A DNA stretch of 51,066 nucleotides from Lachnospiraceae bacterium (GTDB lineage: Bacteria > Bacillota > Clostridia > Lachnospirales > Lachnospiraceae), in the NCBI GenBank assembly GCA_020860755.1, contig JAJBTQ010000010.1, positions 1 to 51,066 on the forward strand. Direction: 5' to 3'. Position numbers and translations under genes: made by a program. This document shows, one piece after another, positions 1 through 7,399 of the stretch. Every line of letters starts with the position of its first letter. Within the stretch, counting starts at the first letter, position 1. The notes under the pieces are model-generated. The model did no database searches and was not told the origin of the DNA. It worked only from the letters and a program-made list of their open reading frames with translations.

Positions 1-187
1 GATCCACACTGATCGCAGCAAGTTCAAACGAATTCGGATAAAATCTCTGCAGACCGTGGAGCGCATATAAAAGAGAGAGAGAATCCTTTCCTCCGGAAAC
101 GCCGACAACGATCCGGTCGCCCTCATCGATCAGATGGTAGTCGTCGACCGCCTTTCTTGTATAACTCAGCAGTTGCTGTAATTTCAT
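1..187 (-). CDS. TtcA-family PP-loop ATPase (tRNA thiolation), 5' part only
   Basis: Partial gene: it starts at the ATG at 187 and runs off the left edge, so only 62 N-terminal residues are visible. It begins MKLQQLLSYTRKAVDDYHLI and has the PP-loop motif SGGKDS at about residues 31-36. This motif binds ATP pyrophosphate in N-type ATP pyrophosphatases. A short N-terminal extension before the PP-loop followed by LLYAL is typical of the TtcA group, which thiolates a tRNA cytidine using an iron-sulphur cluster. The cluster cysteines lie outside the window, so the exact substrate cannot be confirmed; another PP-loop enzyme such as TilS is less likely. It probably uses the minus-strand promoter at 428-456, which would give a leader of about 235 nt containing three long repeats. 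Confidence 0.75.
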   Translation of the reverse strand, partial: MKLQQLLSYTRKAVDDYHLIDEGDRIVVGVSGGKDSLSLLYALHGLQRFYPNSFELAAISVD

Positions 188-239
188 AAAAACCTCAAAA
201 GAAAAAAATTTTAACGAAGCAGTGGTGCAGGAAAATAAC

Positions 240-412
240 TTCAGCTTTAACGAATCAGTTGACCTCGCTTTATTTTTCCAACCATAATATAGTGATTCTA
301 ATATATATAGTTTCAGCTTTAACGAATCAGTTGACCCCCGCTTTATTTTTCAAACCGTAACGTTGTGATTCTTATATATATAGTTTCAGCTTTAACGAAT
401 CAGTTGACCCTG
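240..412. repeat. Three tandem copies of a 72-73 bp repeat (third truncated)
   Basis: Copies begin at 240, 312 and 385, giving periods of 72 and 73 bp. Each starts with the same 25-bp core (ttcagctttaacgaatcagt followed by tgacc). Copies 1 and 2 continue with a related AT-rich tail (ctttattttt, gtgattct, tatatatag). Copy 3 diverges after the core. A shorter degenerate echo (tttaacgaagcagt) lies at 210-223, 36 bp before the matching point of copy 1, which is half a period. No open reading frame crosses the array. It lies between the 3' end of dtd and the start of the TtcA-family gene, so on the minus strand it is in that gene's leader. Confidence 0.85.
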
Positions 413-472
413 CTTGATTACCGAAATATTATATCATCCTTTGATTGCAGGGTCAACTATTCGTTAAAGCTG
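387..472. repeat. 86-bp palindromic element with imperfect 25/26-bp inverted ends
   Basis: The core of the third direct repeat (387-412) recurs inverted at 448-472. It is identical apart from one missing base in the right arm. The 35-bp centre (413-447) is AT-rich. The element could be a cruciform or RNA hairpin, a protein-binding dyad, or a minimal MITE-like insertion with terminal inverted repeats. I see no clear target-site duplication at its borders. Confidence 0.8.
404..456. promoter_or_regulatory. Symmetric bidirectional promoter inside the palindrome
   Basis: Minus strand: -35 TTGACC (plus positions 451-456), a 17-bp spacer, and -10 TATAAT (428-433), reading toward the TtcA-family gene. 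Plus strand: -35 TTGACC (404-409), a 17-bp spacer, and -10 TATTAT (427-432), reading toward the dtd 3' end. Both -35 boxes are supplied by the inverted core repeats, and the two -10 boxes overlap. The minus-strand promoter has an obvious client gene. The plus-strand one would yield RNA antisense to dtd. Confidence 0.6.
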
Positions 473-587
473 TCTTTTGCGAATAGTTAGGTATGTGTTA
501 ACAGGGCATCCTTCCCATATCTCTATATTCCTCTCCCCACTTCCGGATCCGATTTTTTTATCTCTCTATGCGATTATTTTACCTCTT

Positions 588-1043
588 TCACATAGAAAAC
601 AACTCTTCAGAGTCCAAAATCACGGTAAAGGGCCCGTCATTTAAAAGTTCCACTTTCATCTCTGTACCAAAGCTTCCGGTTTCTACCACGGGTATCTGCT
701 TTTTACATTCTGCGATAATATACTCATAAAGCTCTTCTGCCAATGTCGGATTCCCCGATCGGATAAACGAGGGCCGGTTCCCTTTTCTGCAGTCGGCATA
801 AAGCGTAAATTGAGAAACGAGCAATAATTCTCCTCCCACATCTTTTAAGGCAAGATTCGTCTTTCCATTCTCATCCATAAAAATGCGCAGATTGATCATC
901 TTTTTGATCATTTTATCGGCAGTCTCCCGCGTATCTGTCTCTGCGACTCCGATCAGGACCAGATATCCCTGATCGATCTGTCCGATCAGATCGCCTTCGA
1001 CTTTAACCGATGCATTCGCTACTCTCTGGATCAGAAACTTCAT
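588..1043 (-). CDS. dtd: D-aminoacyl-tRNA deacylase
   Basis: This 151-aa protein has the usual DTD length. DTD hydrolyses D-amino acids mischarged on tRNA and acts as a cytoplasmic homodimer. The substrate-pocket motif SQFTL is at residues 77-81. The Gly-Pro element is present as NDGPFT at 135-140, with the cis-GP that reaches into the partner active site. The N-terminus MKFLIQRV is canonical, and the ATG at 1043 follows a GAGAGGAGAGCAG ribosome-binding region. It appears to be a single-gene unit with its own promoter just upstream. In many Firmicutes dtd follows relA; that neighbour is absent here. Confidence 0.95.
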   Translation of the reverse strand: MKFLIQRVANASVKVEGDLIGQIDQGYLVLIGVAETDTRETADKMIKKMINLRIFMDENGKTNLALKDVGGELLLVSQFTLYADCRKGNRPSFIRSGNPTLAEELYEYIIAECKKQIPVVETGSFGTEMKVELLNDGPFTVILDSEELFSM

Positions 1044-1077
1044 GTACTGCTCTCCTCTCTCATGCTCTCATTTTCTT

Positions 1078-1099
1078 TTGTATACAATATACAATTATA
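1078..1099 (-). promoter_or_regulatory. dtd promoter -10 with adjacent palindrome
   Basis: A TATAAT hexamer on the minus strand (1094-1099) lies about 50 bp upstream of the dtd start. The -35 is weak; the best I can see is TGTGAC 17 bp further upstream. Immediately downstream of the -10, 1078-1094 is a perfect 7-bp inverted repeat with a 3-bp centre (TTGTATA-N3-TATACAA). That is a plausible operator position, but no regulator is identified. Confidence 0.4.
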
Positions 1100-1130
1100 A
1101 TCCATGTGAACAACACGTCACACTATTGTA

Positions 1131-2501
1131 TCAGTAAATTGAAATCTCTGAGATCAGTGTATCCTCATACTTATTTCCCGGATATACGGATTGTATCGTG
1201 ATAGTCACGGACGACGTGCTGACCGGCGCAGAAAACGCGATGTTCTGCTGTGTCATCTCATCGCTTAGTGTAAATGACACTCCGGAGCCGTCAGAGAACG
1301 ATATATAGATCTCTTTTGGACGAGAATTTTTATTGTAGAGGTCGTCATCCTTTTGGTAGCCGGCATTGATCTTGATCCCATTGATCTCATAGGTTCCGTT
1401 AAATGTGAGCTTTACCCACTCTCCGACCCCCTGTCCCGCAGCGTTCTCGCACCAGGCATTGGAAAGACTGCCGTCGATCAGACTGGACGGAGAATGATCG
1501 ATATCATATTGGGATTCATACAGGGAAGAACTGGCTGTGACTTCTGACACATCCAACATGGAAAATCCGCTCCCCGACGACGCAGGCCCATCTACCTGTT
1601 CATAGGTAAAATTCTGCAGGTTAACCTGGAAATAATAGGGCCCTTCGCCTCCGGAATTACTGCTGTCAAGCGTGACCAGCGCTGTGTCTCCCTGCACTTC
1701 AAGCTCATATGGCCAAAAATAGTTTGAGTCGAACTCATCGATCCGGGATACGGTATCCCCTCCGGTTGTAACTGCGTAAAAGTCAGGTCCGTAATAGCCG
1801 CTTAAGTAGACAACATCATCACCAAACGCACTTGCACCGTCTGCGGGAGAACCTTGAAAATCGGGGTTTTCCCAATTGGTAGTTCCCGTCTCGGCATCGA
1901 GCGAGACGACAGATCCGCCCTGAACAAGATAATACGAATCTCCTTCTCTTCCGATCGCAGAGGTCCGGTCCAGCTCTGTCATCGCATACTCCGGGGTCTG
2001 ATACTCCCAAACCGTGTTCCCGCTCTCGTCCTTTGCGGTGACAACAGCATATTCGTTGTCATTATCTCTTTTGCGTTCAAACGAAATGTCGGAGGCAACA
2101 GCTTTCGCTGCAGCGGTCTCTCCTCCGGAATCCGTCAAAGTTTCCGTTTCATCGGCTTCCTCTGTTTCCGGCAGAAAATCCTCCGGTCCGAGGCCTTCAT
2201 CCAGAGAAGAGTCATACAATACGGATTCTTCCGTCTCTGTCTCCGTTACGGCGGGCTCATTTAAATTCCTGTTTCTGTGCAGGACCAATACGACGATCAG
2301 CACAACGATCGCCGCGCAGATTACGATCAGGATCGCGATCAGGCCCTTCATCGGTTTTTTGCCCCCTTCCGGGGAACCAGGGATTTTATCCGGAGATTCC
2401 GGCATTTCTTCCCCACTTACTGTCTGCTCCAAATCCCCTCCGCAAAAGGGGCAAAATTTTGAACCTTCACGGATCTCCTCTCCGCAATATGGACATTTCA
2501 T
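1131..2501 (-). CDS. Zinc-ribbon membrane protein with PQQ-like and discoidin-like (NADase-type glycan-binding) regions
   Basis: A 456-aa protein. An N-terminal zinc ribbon uses C3, C6, C17 and C20 (CPYC and CPFC). An acidic/proline linker and one transmembrane helix (about 53-75) follow, so the rest should be extracytoplasmic. Residues about 140-230 contain beta-propeller-like segments (WEYQTPEY, VVSLDAETG, TNWENPDF) resembling PQQ repeats. The C-terminal ~140 residues read like the discoidin-type glycan-binding fold: ASSSLYE, a SLIDGSLSNAWCE segment, WVKLTFNG, and a closing VTITIQSVYPG strand. The ligand is unknown. It is the last gene of the lspA-rluD run, 33 bp after rluD, with an AGGAGG ribosome-binding site. 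Confidence 0.7.
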   Translation of the reverse strand: MKCPYCGEEIREGSKFCPFCGGDLEQTVSGEEMPESPDKIPGSPEGGKKPMKGLIAILIVICAAIVVLIVVLVLHRNRNLNEPAVTETETEESVLYDSSLDEGLGPEDFLPETEEADETETLTDSGGETAAAKAVASDISFERKRDNDNEYAVVTAKDESGNTVWEYQTPEYAMTELDRTSAIGREGDSYYLVQGGSVVSLDAETGTTNWENPDFQGSPADGASAFGDDVVYLSGYYGPDFYAVTTGGDTVSRIDEFDSNYFWPYELEVQGDTALVTLDSSNSGGEGPYYFQVNLQNFTYEQVDGPASSGSGFSMLDVSEVTASSSLYESQYDIDHSPSSLIDGSLSNAWCENAAGQGVGEWVKLTFNGTYEINGIKINAGYQKDDDLYNKNSRPKEIYISFSDGSGVSFTLSDEMTQQNIAFSAPVSTSSVTITIQSVYPGNKYEDTLISEISIY

Positions 2502-2534
2502 CGGGACAGCCCTCCTTTATTGTTCGCTACTCTT

Positions 2535-3476
2535 CTATTCCCGGAAACGTTTCAACAGATCCTCAAAATATTCCGGAAGCGGCGCGGTAAACTCCATATA
2601 TTCCTCAGTCGTCGGATGTACAAATCCGATGGTCATGGCGTGCAGCGTCTGCCCTTCCAGACCTTTTATCGCATAGTCCTTTGTCATTCCGCCGTACAGC
2701 TCGTCTCCCAAAAGCGGATGATGAATACTTTCCATATGGACACGGATCTGGTGCGTTCTGCCGGTTTCAAGGCGAAATTCCGCATAGGTATACCTGGCAT
2801 AGCGTTCCAGAACTCTATAATGGGTGACTGCAGGCTTCCCGTTTGAAGTATTGACAGCCATTTTTTGGCGCTGGCTCGGATTCCTGCCAATCGGAGCATC
2901 AATGACCGCCTCGTCTTCCTTTAATACGCCGCAGACAATTCCCCTATACAGTCTCTTAACCGTATGTTCCTGGATCTGCCTGGCGATCGCCATATGTGCC
3001 CGGTCATTTTTGCACACGATCAGAGAGCCTGTCGTGTCCTTATCGATACGGTGTACGATCCCGGGACGCGACTGTCCGTTGATCCCGGAAAGGCTTTCTT
3101 TACAGTGGAACAAAACAGCGTTGACAAGCGTGTCTTCATAGTGCCCCGGCGAGGGGTGCACGACCATCCCTTTCGGCTTGTTTACGACCAAAAGATCATC
3201 ATCTTCGTAGAGAATATCAAGCGGGATATCCTGCGGCTTTATGTCAACCGACTGCGGTTCGGGCAAAAGAACGCTGACTAAGTCGCCGACATCCACCGTT
3301 GTCCCGGTTTTTGTGACGGGGTTCCCCTGTATCGTGACATTTCCGGAGCGGATCAATTTCTGAAAAAAAGAGCGGGACTGATCCGTATAGATCTGTGTCA
3401 GATACCGGTCAATCCGCTCCCCATCGAACTCTTTTGTCACTTCAAATTCCTGTCGCAACTCTTCTGCCATGCTCAC
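2535..3476 (-). CDS. RluA/RluD-family 23S rRNA pseudouridine synthase
   Basis: A 313-aa enzyme converting uridine to pseudouridine in rRNA. An S4 RNA-binding domain occupies about residues 15-65 (ERIDRYLTQIY). The catalytic domain follows, with the RluA signature HRIDKDTTG at 142-150 and catalytic Asp145. GRTHQIRVH and HPLLGDELYGG are also present. Length and lspA adjacency match the B. subtilis YlyB/RluD-like protein; the exact target uridines cannot be inferred. The frame opens with a GTG at 3476 overlapping the lspA stop; an ATG two codons later is an equally good start. Translational coupling to lspA is likely. Confidence 0.92.
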   Translation of the reverse strand: MSMAEELRQEFEVTKEFDGERIDRYLTQIYTDQSRSFFQKLIRSGNVTIQGNPVTKTGTTVDVGDLVSVLLPEPQSVDIKPQDIPLDILYEDDDLLVVNKPKGMVVHPSPGHYEDTLVNAVLFHCKESLSGINGQSRPGIVHRIDKDTTGSLIVCKNDRAHMAIARQIQEHTVKRLYRGIVCGVLKEDEAVIDAPIGRNPSQRQKMAVNTSNGKPAVTHYRVLERYARYTYAEFRLETGRTHQIRVHMESIHHPLLGDELYGGMTKDYAIKGLEGQTLHAMTIGFVHPTTEEYMEFTAPLPEYFEDLLKRFRE

Positions 3477-4009
3477 ATCACCTTCTTCTTAAAGCGAAGG
3501 CACTGAGCCATTTCCGTGAAATCATCATCTTTGTATTTAAAGATAAGAAACAGGGCCAGTATAATAACCCCGCAGGTCACATAGATATCCGCAACATTAA
3601 AGATCGGGAAATCGATCGCTTTGATATAAAAGAAATCCACAACGTAGTTCTGCGAGATACGGTCGATGAAATTTCCCACCGCCCCGGCGGCTATAATGAC
3701 CATGAGGATGCGCAAAATGCGATATTTCCGCTCAAAAGGGATCCGGGCATATAAATAAGCGATCAAAGCCAAAACGACGATCGTGAGGACAATAAACACG
3801 GTTCTCCTGCCCTGGAGCACACCGAAAGCAGCTCCGCGGTTTTCGAGATACTGGAGCTGAAACACATTTTGTATGAGAACGATCGGGTTCTGTCCATATA
3901 AATGCAAAACTGCCCACTGTTTCGTAATCTGGTCGAATAAAGTGAGCAGTACAAAGCATACGATCCCAATAATGATACTTAAGATCGGTTTAACTTTTGC
4001 TGGTTTCAT
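3473..4009 (-). CDS. lspA: Lipoprotein signal peptidase II
   Basis: A 178-aa aspartyl protease of the cytoplasmic membrane that cleaves signal peptides of diacylglyceryl-modified prolipoproteins. Four hydrophobic segments are visible. The catalytic aspartates are D116 in GNFIDR and D141 in FNVAD. The ENRGAAFG motif is at 56-63. It sits between sepF and rluD, a Firmicute arrangement (ylm cluster-lspA-rluD). Its 3' end overlaps rluD. Likely clients in this window include the D,D-carboxypeptidase lipoprotein at 7400-8404 and the small lipoprotein at 46650-46883. Confidence 0.96.
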   Translation of the reverse strand: MKPAKVKPILSIIIGIVCFVLLTLFDQITKQWAVLHLYGQNPIVLIQNVFQLQYLENRGAAFGVLQGRRTVFIVLTIVVLALIAYLYARIPFERKYRILRILMVIIAAGAVGNFIDRISQNYVVDFFYIKAIDFPIFNVADIYVTCGVIILALFLIFKYKDDDFTEMAQCLRFKKKVM

Positions 4010-4030
4010 ATTTGCCTTCCTGTCGATCTA

Positions 4031-4645
4031 TCAGATGTCCATCTGCAGCGAGGAGCCTCCAAATGCGCTCATGATATCCTGATAATCGCCGGAGATATCT
4101 ACATGCGAAGGTGTGACAATGAAGATATAATTAGAAATCTTTTGAAGGTTTCCACTGATCGCGTAACAGGAACCGGAAGTAAAATCTATAATGCGCTGAG
4201 CGATCTCTAAGTCTAAGCCCTCCAGATTCAAGACAACTGTTCGGTTTGCGATCAACGTCTCAGTGATCTCTCTTGCATCTTCCACAGAGATCGGCTTGAT
4301 TACGCAGACTTCCATAGAGGAATTAGCAGATCCGCCGGCATTTCTGCGGGAAGCACGCATAGGAGTAACTTTCGAATTATAATCCGAACGGGAAGAACCT
4401 CTCCGGACATTAAACGCAGAACCGCCCTCATCCTCATCCTCAAAGTCGTCCTCGTCGTTATCATCGAAGTCTAAATCTCTGTCCCTGCGATTACGGAAAA
4501 ATGGTCTTCTTCCGGGCTCATAATCGTCCTCTTCATACTCTTCGTCTTCATCATAGAAGTCATCCTCATCATAGTAATCGTCATCTTCATCATCTGAGTT
4601 CAAACGCATCGCATTTAAAAATCTGTCCATAGCACCCATTTGCAT
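4031..4645 (-). CDS. sepF: Cell division protein SepF with a long acidic N-terminal linker
   Basis: A 204-aa SepF. The C-terminal FtsZ-binding domain (about residues 110-195) has VCVIKPISVEDAREI and GSCYAISGNLQKISNYIFIV-type strands typical of DUF552. The N-terminal amphipathic membrane anchor (MDRFLNAMRL) precedes an unusually acidic stretch (about 18-45, almost all D, E and Y) and then a basic/acidic linker to about 105. SepF tethers FtsZ to the membrane at the septum. Two starts are possible: ATG at 4645, or two codons downstream at 4639, which is better spaced from AGGAG. It lies 26 bp after yggS, as in the ylmE-ylmF order. Confidence 0.95.
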   Translation of the reverse strand: MQMGAMDRFLNAMRLNSDDEDDDYYDEDDFYDEDEEYEEDDYEPGRRPFFRNRRDRDLDFDDNDEDDFEDEDEGGSAFNVRRGSSRSDYNSKVTPMRASRRNAGGSANSSMEVCVIKPISVEDAREITETLIANRTVVLNLEGLDLEIAQRIIDFTSGSCYAISGNLQKISNYIFIVTPSHVDISGDYQDIMSAFGGSSLQMDI

Positions 4646-4671
4646 AGTCTCCTGTCTGTTTCTGATAAAGC

Positions 4672-5361
4672 TTAACTATAATTTCTCTCACCAAAAATGC
4701 CTGTCCCGACACGAACCAACGTAGCCCCTTCTTCAATCGCGACTTCGAAATCGCCCGTCATGCCCATAGACAGCATACACATAGTTACATTATCTATTTT
4801 TTTACTCGCAATGTCAACAGATAATTCTTTGATTTCTTTAAAATAAGGCCGATTGTCCTCTGGATCGTCTACAAATGGAGCCACAACCATCAAACCTTTT
4901 ATATGGATCCGCGGAAGCTTTGCAGCCTCCTCCACAAGACTGATCGTTTCCTCCCGGGAAAGGCCAAACTTTGTCTCCTCTCCTGCTATGTTCACCTCGA
5001 TCAAAATGTCTGTATCCGTCTCGTGTTTCACGGACTGGGCACTGATCTCCTGTGCAAGGCGATAGGAATCTACAGAATGGATCAGGCACGTCTTCCCGAT
5101 CAGATATTTAACCTTGTTTCGCTGGAGATGACCGATCATATGCCAATGTATATCGTCCGGGAGCTTGTCATACTTCTCCATCATTTCCTGTACTTTATTC
5201 TCTCCGAACTCTCTCGCTCCGGCGTCATATGCTTCCCGGATCATTTCAACCGGTTTCGTCTTGCTGACGGCAACCAATGTCACCTCTGACGGATCCCTTC
5301 CGACCCGTTCACAGGCAGCCTTAATCCGCGTCGTGACTTCCTGCAATTGTTCCTGAACCAA
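4672..5361 (-). CDS. YggS/YlmE/PLPBP family pyridoxal-phosphate homeostasis protein
   Basis: A PLP-binding alpha/beta-barrel protein of about 229 aa. The PLP lysine is in VAVSKTKP, followed by FGENKVQE, WHMIGHLQRNK, and the C-terminal MGMTGDFEVAIEEGATLVRVG-type phosphate-binding region ending in GTGIFGERNY. The family maintains PLP levels and has no known catalysis. A longer frame begins with an ATG at 5382. However, the AAAGGAGG ribosome-binding site lies inside its codons 2-4, which points to the TTG at 5361 as the real start. It is cotranscribed with sepF. Confidence 0.88.
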   Translation of the reverse strand: MVQEQLQEVTTRIKAACERVGRDPSEVTLVAVSKTKPVEMIREAYDAGAREFGENKVQEMMEKYDKLPDDIHWHMIGHLQRNKVKYLIGKTCLIHSVDSYRLAQEISAQSVKHETDTDILIEVNIAGEETKFGLSREETISLVEEAAKLPRIHIKGLMVVAPFVDDPEDNRPYFKEIKELSVDIASKKIDNVTMCMLSMGMTGDFEVAIEEGATLVRVGTGIFGERNYS

Positions 5362-5403
5362 TTTACCAAAGCCTCCTTTCATCCTCGAGAAAAGTCCCGT
5401 ATA

Positions 5404-6822
5404 TCAGTTCGCATATTCTCCGTCCTGAATGGAATCCCCGTCTAACGCGATCCTGTCATACAGGGAAAGTCCGTAGGTGGTGCCAGTCGCAACAATGGAA
5501 TACTCCCCATTTGACGAGATCGGGTCAATCAGTTTAAAGACCGCATAGCCCTTGTTGAGATTGTATACGCCGTCGCGCTCCACTGTGTCATTTAAAATAT
5601 AGCGTCCCGCAGACTCCGGATTCTGGATGGTATCTCCGCGGGACAGTCCTTCCCCTGCAATGCAGTAATCACCCGTCTCCTCATCAATAAAATAGATCTC
5701 CGGCTCTACAAACTCGATGTATTGCTCGCCCTGCTTGTCCTCAAAGATCTTGAGCACACCCAATTCGGAAGAATCCTCATCTTTACACATATATTCGCTT
5801 GGGACATCCAAAAATTCTTTTTGCGTGATCGCGGAATTGGGAATCTTAAGCCCGCTCTCCTCGCCGGATCCGATTTCTACCTCCAGATAGCGGTCCGATA
5901 TATATCGAACCATGGAGCTGTTAAAGGCAAGATTCAAAAAATTCTGACCGTCGTAGTCCTCGATCGATGCCGTGGCATAGGCCTGTGTATCATCTTTTTT
6001 AAATGTGATCTGGGTGACAAAAGAGTCATCGTGTTCACCCATCTGTGCCTGATATATGTTTGTGGCATCTTCATCGATCGGGATCATGATGTTCCAGTTT
6101 TCATCCGTGATCATCTTGTAGAGGGCCTGTCCGGGAGAGACCGAGGTGTTTCCTTTCAGATTATTTTTTTTGTAATCGGAGGCCTGATACATGTCCGGGT
6201 TAAAATTCTCAGGTGTGACACTCTCGTATCCGTCCGTGTAAAATGCAAGGACACCGTCCTGAGAGGCTGTGATCAGTGAAAACGTGCTCGAATTGTCCGC
6301 ACGAGAGCCCATCTCCTCCAACGCATCCAGATAGAGATTTTCCTGCACCTCAGAATTTAAGTTGTCTCCGAATGAATATACCGAGTAAAACTGGTCTTTG
6401 GAGTAATCGTTGGAAAATTCTGTGATGAGCTCCTCCACTTGAAGAAGATCAGACATGGTCAAGGCAGACCCGTCCGTCCCGGCCGCAGTGATCTCCTCAT
6501 AGATGGAACCCTCCTGATCAATGGAACAGACCAGATCCCCGTAGCCGGCCTTATCCCCTTCTTTGCTGTAATAATTGACCATTCCGGACTCATCGGAATA
6601 CGTCACATCCTCAGACCTTAATACAAGTCCGGTATAGTTGGTGCGCACCATGATCTGTCCCATCTCAACTTCGTAAATAGACACATGCGTCTCAGTCAAA
6701 TATTGAAACAGATAAACGAGAAAGTAGATCAACACAAAGGCGAAGACAATGATCCCGATATTGAACCCAAAACGACGCGGGTACCTTATGATGTTTTTGT
6801 CGTTTTTGTCACGTCCTGCCAT
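5404..6822 (-). CDS. HlyD-like membrane-anchored adaptor protein in the sepF cluster
   Basis: About 472 aa. One N-terminal transmembrane helix (roughly 18-40) follows a basic, Asn/Lys-rich tail; the large remainder is extracytoplasmic. Near the helix there is a lipoyl/barrel-sandwich-like strand pattern (VRTNYTGLVLRSEDV, GMVNYYSKEGDKAGYGDLV) of HlyD/membrane-fusion adaptors. A second half-motif (DGVLAFYTDG) follows after about 100 helical residues. No transporter partner is next to it. Its neighbours yggS and sepF suggest a division- or envelope-linked role (inference). The longest frame starts at a TTG at 6855, but ATG 6822 has AAGGCAGG upstream and a conventional N-terminus. Confidence 0.7.
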   Translation of the reverse strand: MAGRDKNDKNIIRYPRRFGFNIGIIVFAFVLIYFLVYLFQYLTETHVSIYEVEMGQIMVRTNYTGLVLRSEDVTYSDESGMVNYYSKEGDKAGYGDLVCSIDQEGSIYEEITAAGTDGSALTMSDLLQVEELITEFSNDYSKDQFYSVYSFGDNLNSEVQENLYLDALEEMGSRADNSSTFSLITASQDGVLAFYTDGYESVTPENFNPDMYQASDYKKNNLKGNTSVSPGQALYKMITDENWNIMIPIDEDATNIYQAQMGEHDDSFVTQITFKKDDTQAYATASIEDYDGQNFLNLAFNSSMVRYISDRYLEVEIGSGEESGLKIPNSAITQKEFLDVPSEYMCKDEDSSELGVLKIFEDKQGEQYIEFVEPEIYFIDEETGDYCIAGEGLSRGDTIQNPESAGRYILNDTVERDGVYNLNKGYAVFKLIDPISSNGEYSIVATGTTYGLSLYDRIALDGDSIQDGEYAN

Positions 6823-6862
6823 ATCCTGCCTTAAAAAATTTATAACCGATTGCAATCGAAAA

Positions 6863-6891
6863 AGGTGTCTTAAGATTTCCTTAAGACACCT
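6863..6891 (-). terminator. Intrinsic terminator of the small P-loop gene
   Basis: A perfect 12-bp stem (aggtgtcttaag / cttaagacacct) with a 5-nt loop is followed on the minus strand by TTTTCG. It begins 14 bp after the stop codon of the 6906-7331 gene and separates it from the HlyD-like gene. Confidence 0.8.
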
Positions 6892-6905
6892 GAATATAAT
6901 ATCAT

Positions 6906-7331
6906 CTATAGAGAGATAAGTACCTTTGTTTTAGCCGACTCAGGGAGATCTGCCTCATTCTTGGAAACACTTAAGATAAACTTCACCTGAAACCTCTCGC
7001 TGATCGCCTCAAGTGCGTCGATCGTATTCGCAACCTGATCATCGTCGAGATTGGCGATCGTGAGGAAGCTGTCCAGATACATCTCCTGAAGGTCATAATC
7101 CTGAGAAACAATGCCGCAGATAAAGCCGAGGAACTCGTCGCGGTTCGAGATCGGGTAATCTTTCACATTGATCAGTCGGATCTTATTGCTTAACTCGTGC
7201 ATATGCTTCTGATTCTTGTCGAGATAAACAATGTTTCCGGTGGCTTGCGCCAAGGCGCCATTTACTTTTTCAAGTAAATATTTCGTCTTGCCCTTCCCCT
7301 TTGCGCCGGCAATTATTTCAACCATTGGCAT
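6906..7331 (-). CDS. Small P-loop ATP-binding protein of unknown function
   Basis: A 141-aa protein with a Walker A-type loop, GAKGKGKT (about residues 8-15), near the N-terminus. A hydrophobic strand (FLTIANLDDDQ) and a C-terminal strand (FQVKFILSVSK) are compatible with a minimal P-loop fold. Such proteins are sometimes labelled PilT-like, but none of the PilT Asp/His boxes or hexamer domains are visible, so I make no functional claim. It has its own promoter, terminator and a strong GGAGGAGG ribosome-binding site, so it is a monocistronic unit between the elongasome operon and the sepF cluster. Confidence 0.75.
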   Translation of the reverse strand: MPMVEIIAGAKGKGKTKYLLEKVNGALAQATGNIVYLDKNQKHMHELSNKIRLINVKDYPISNRDEFLGFICGIVSQDYDLQEMYLDSFLTIANLDDDQVANTIDALEAISERFQVKFILSVSKNEADLPESAKTKVLISL

Positions 7332-7360
7332 GTACCTCCTCCGCCAAAGTTTATATGTTT

Positions 7361-7389
7361 ATTATAGTATATTGCCCCTTAAAATACAA
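7361..7389 (-). promoter_or_regulatory. Promoter of the small P-loop gene
   Basis: On the minus strand: -35 TTGTAT (7384-7389), 17-bp spacer, -10 TATAAT (7361-7366). The start codon lies about 30 bp beyond the -10. Confidence 0.75.
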
Positions 7390-7399
7390 CCGGAAATTA

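Noticed and set aside
240-472. CRISPR array
   Set aside because: Repeat units are long with similar rather than unique intervening sequence, one copy is inverted, and no cas genes are present.
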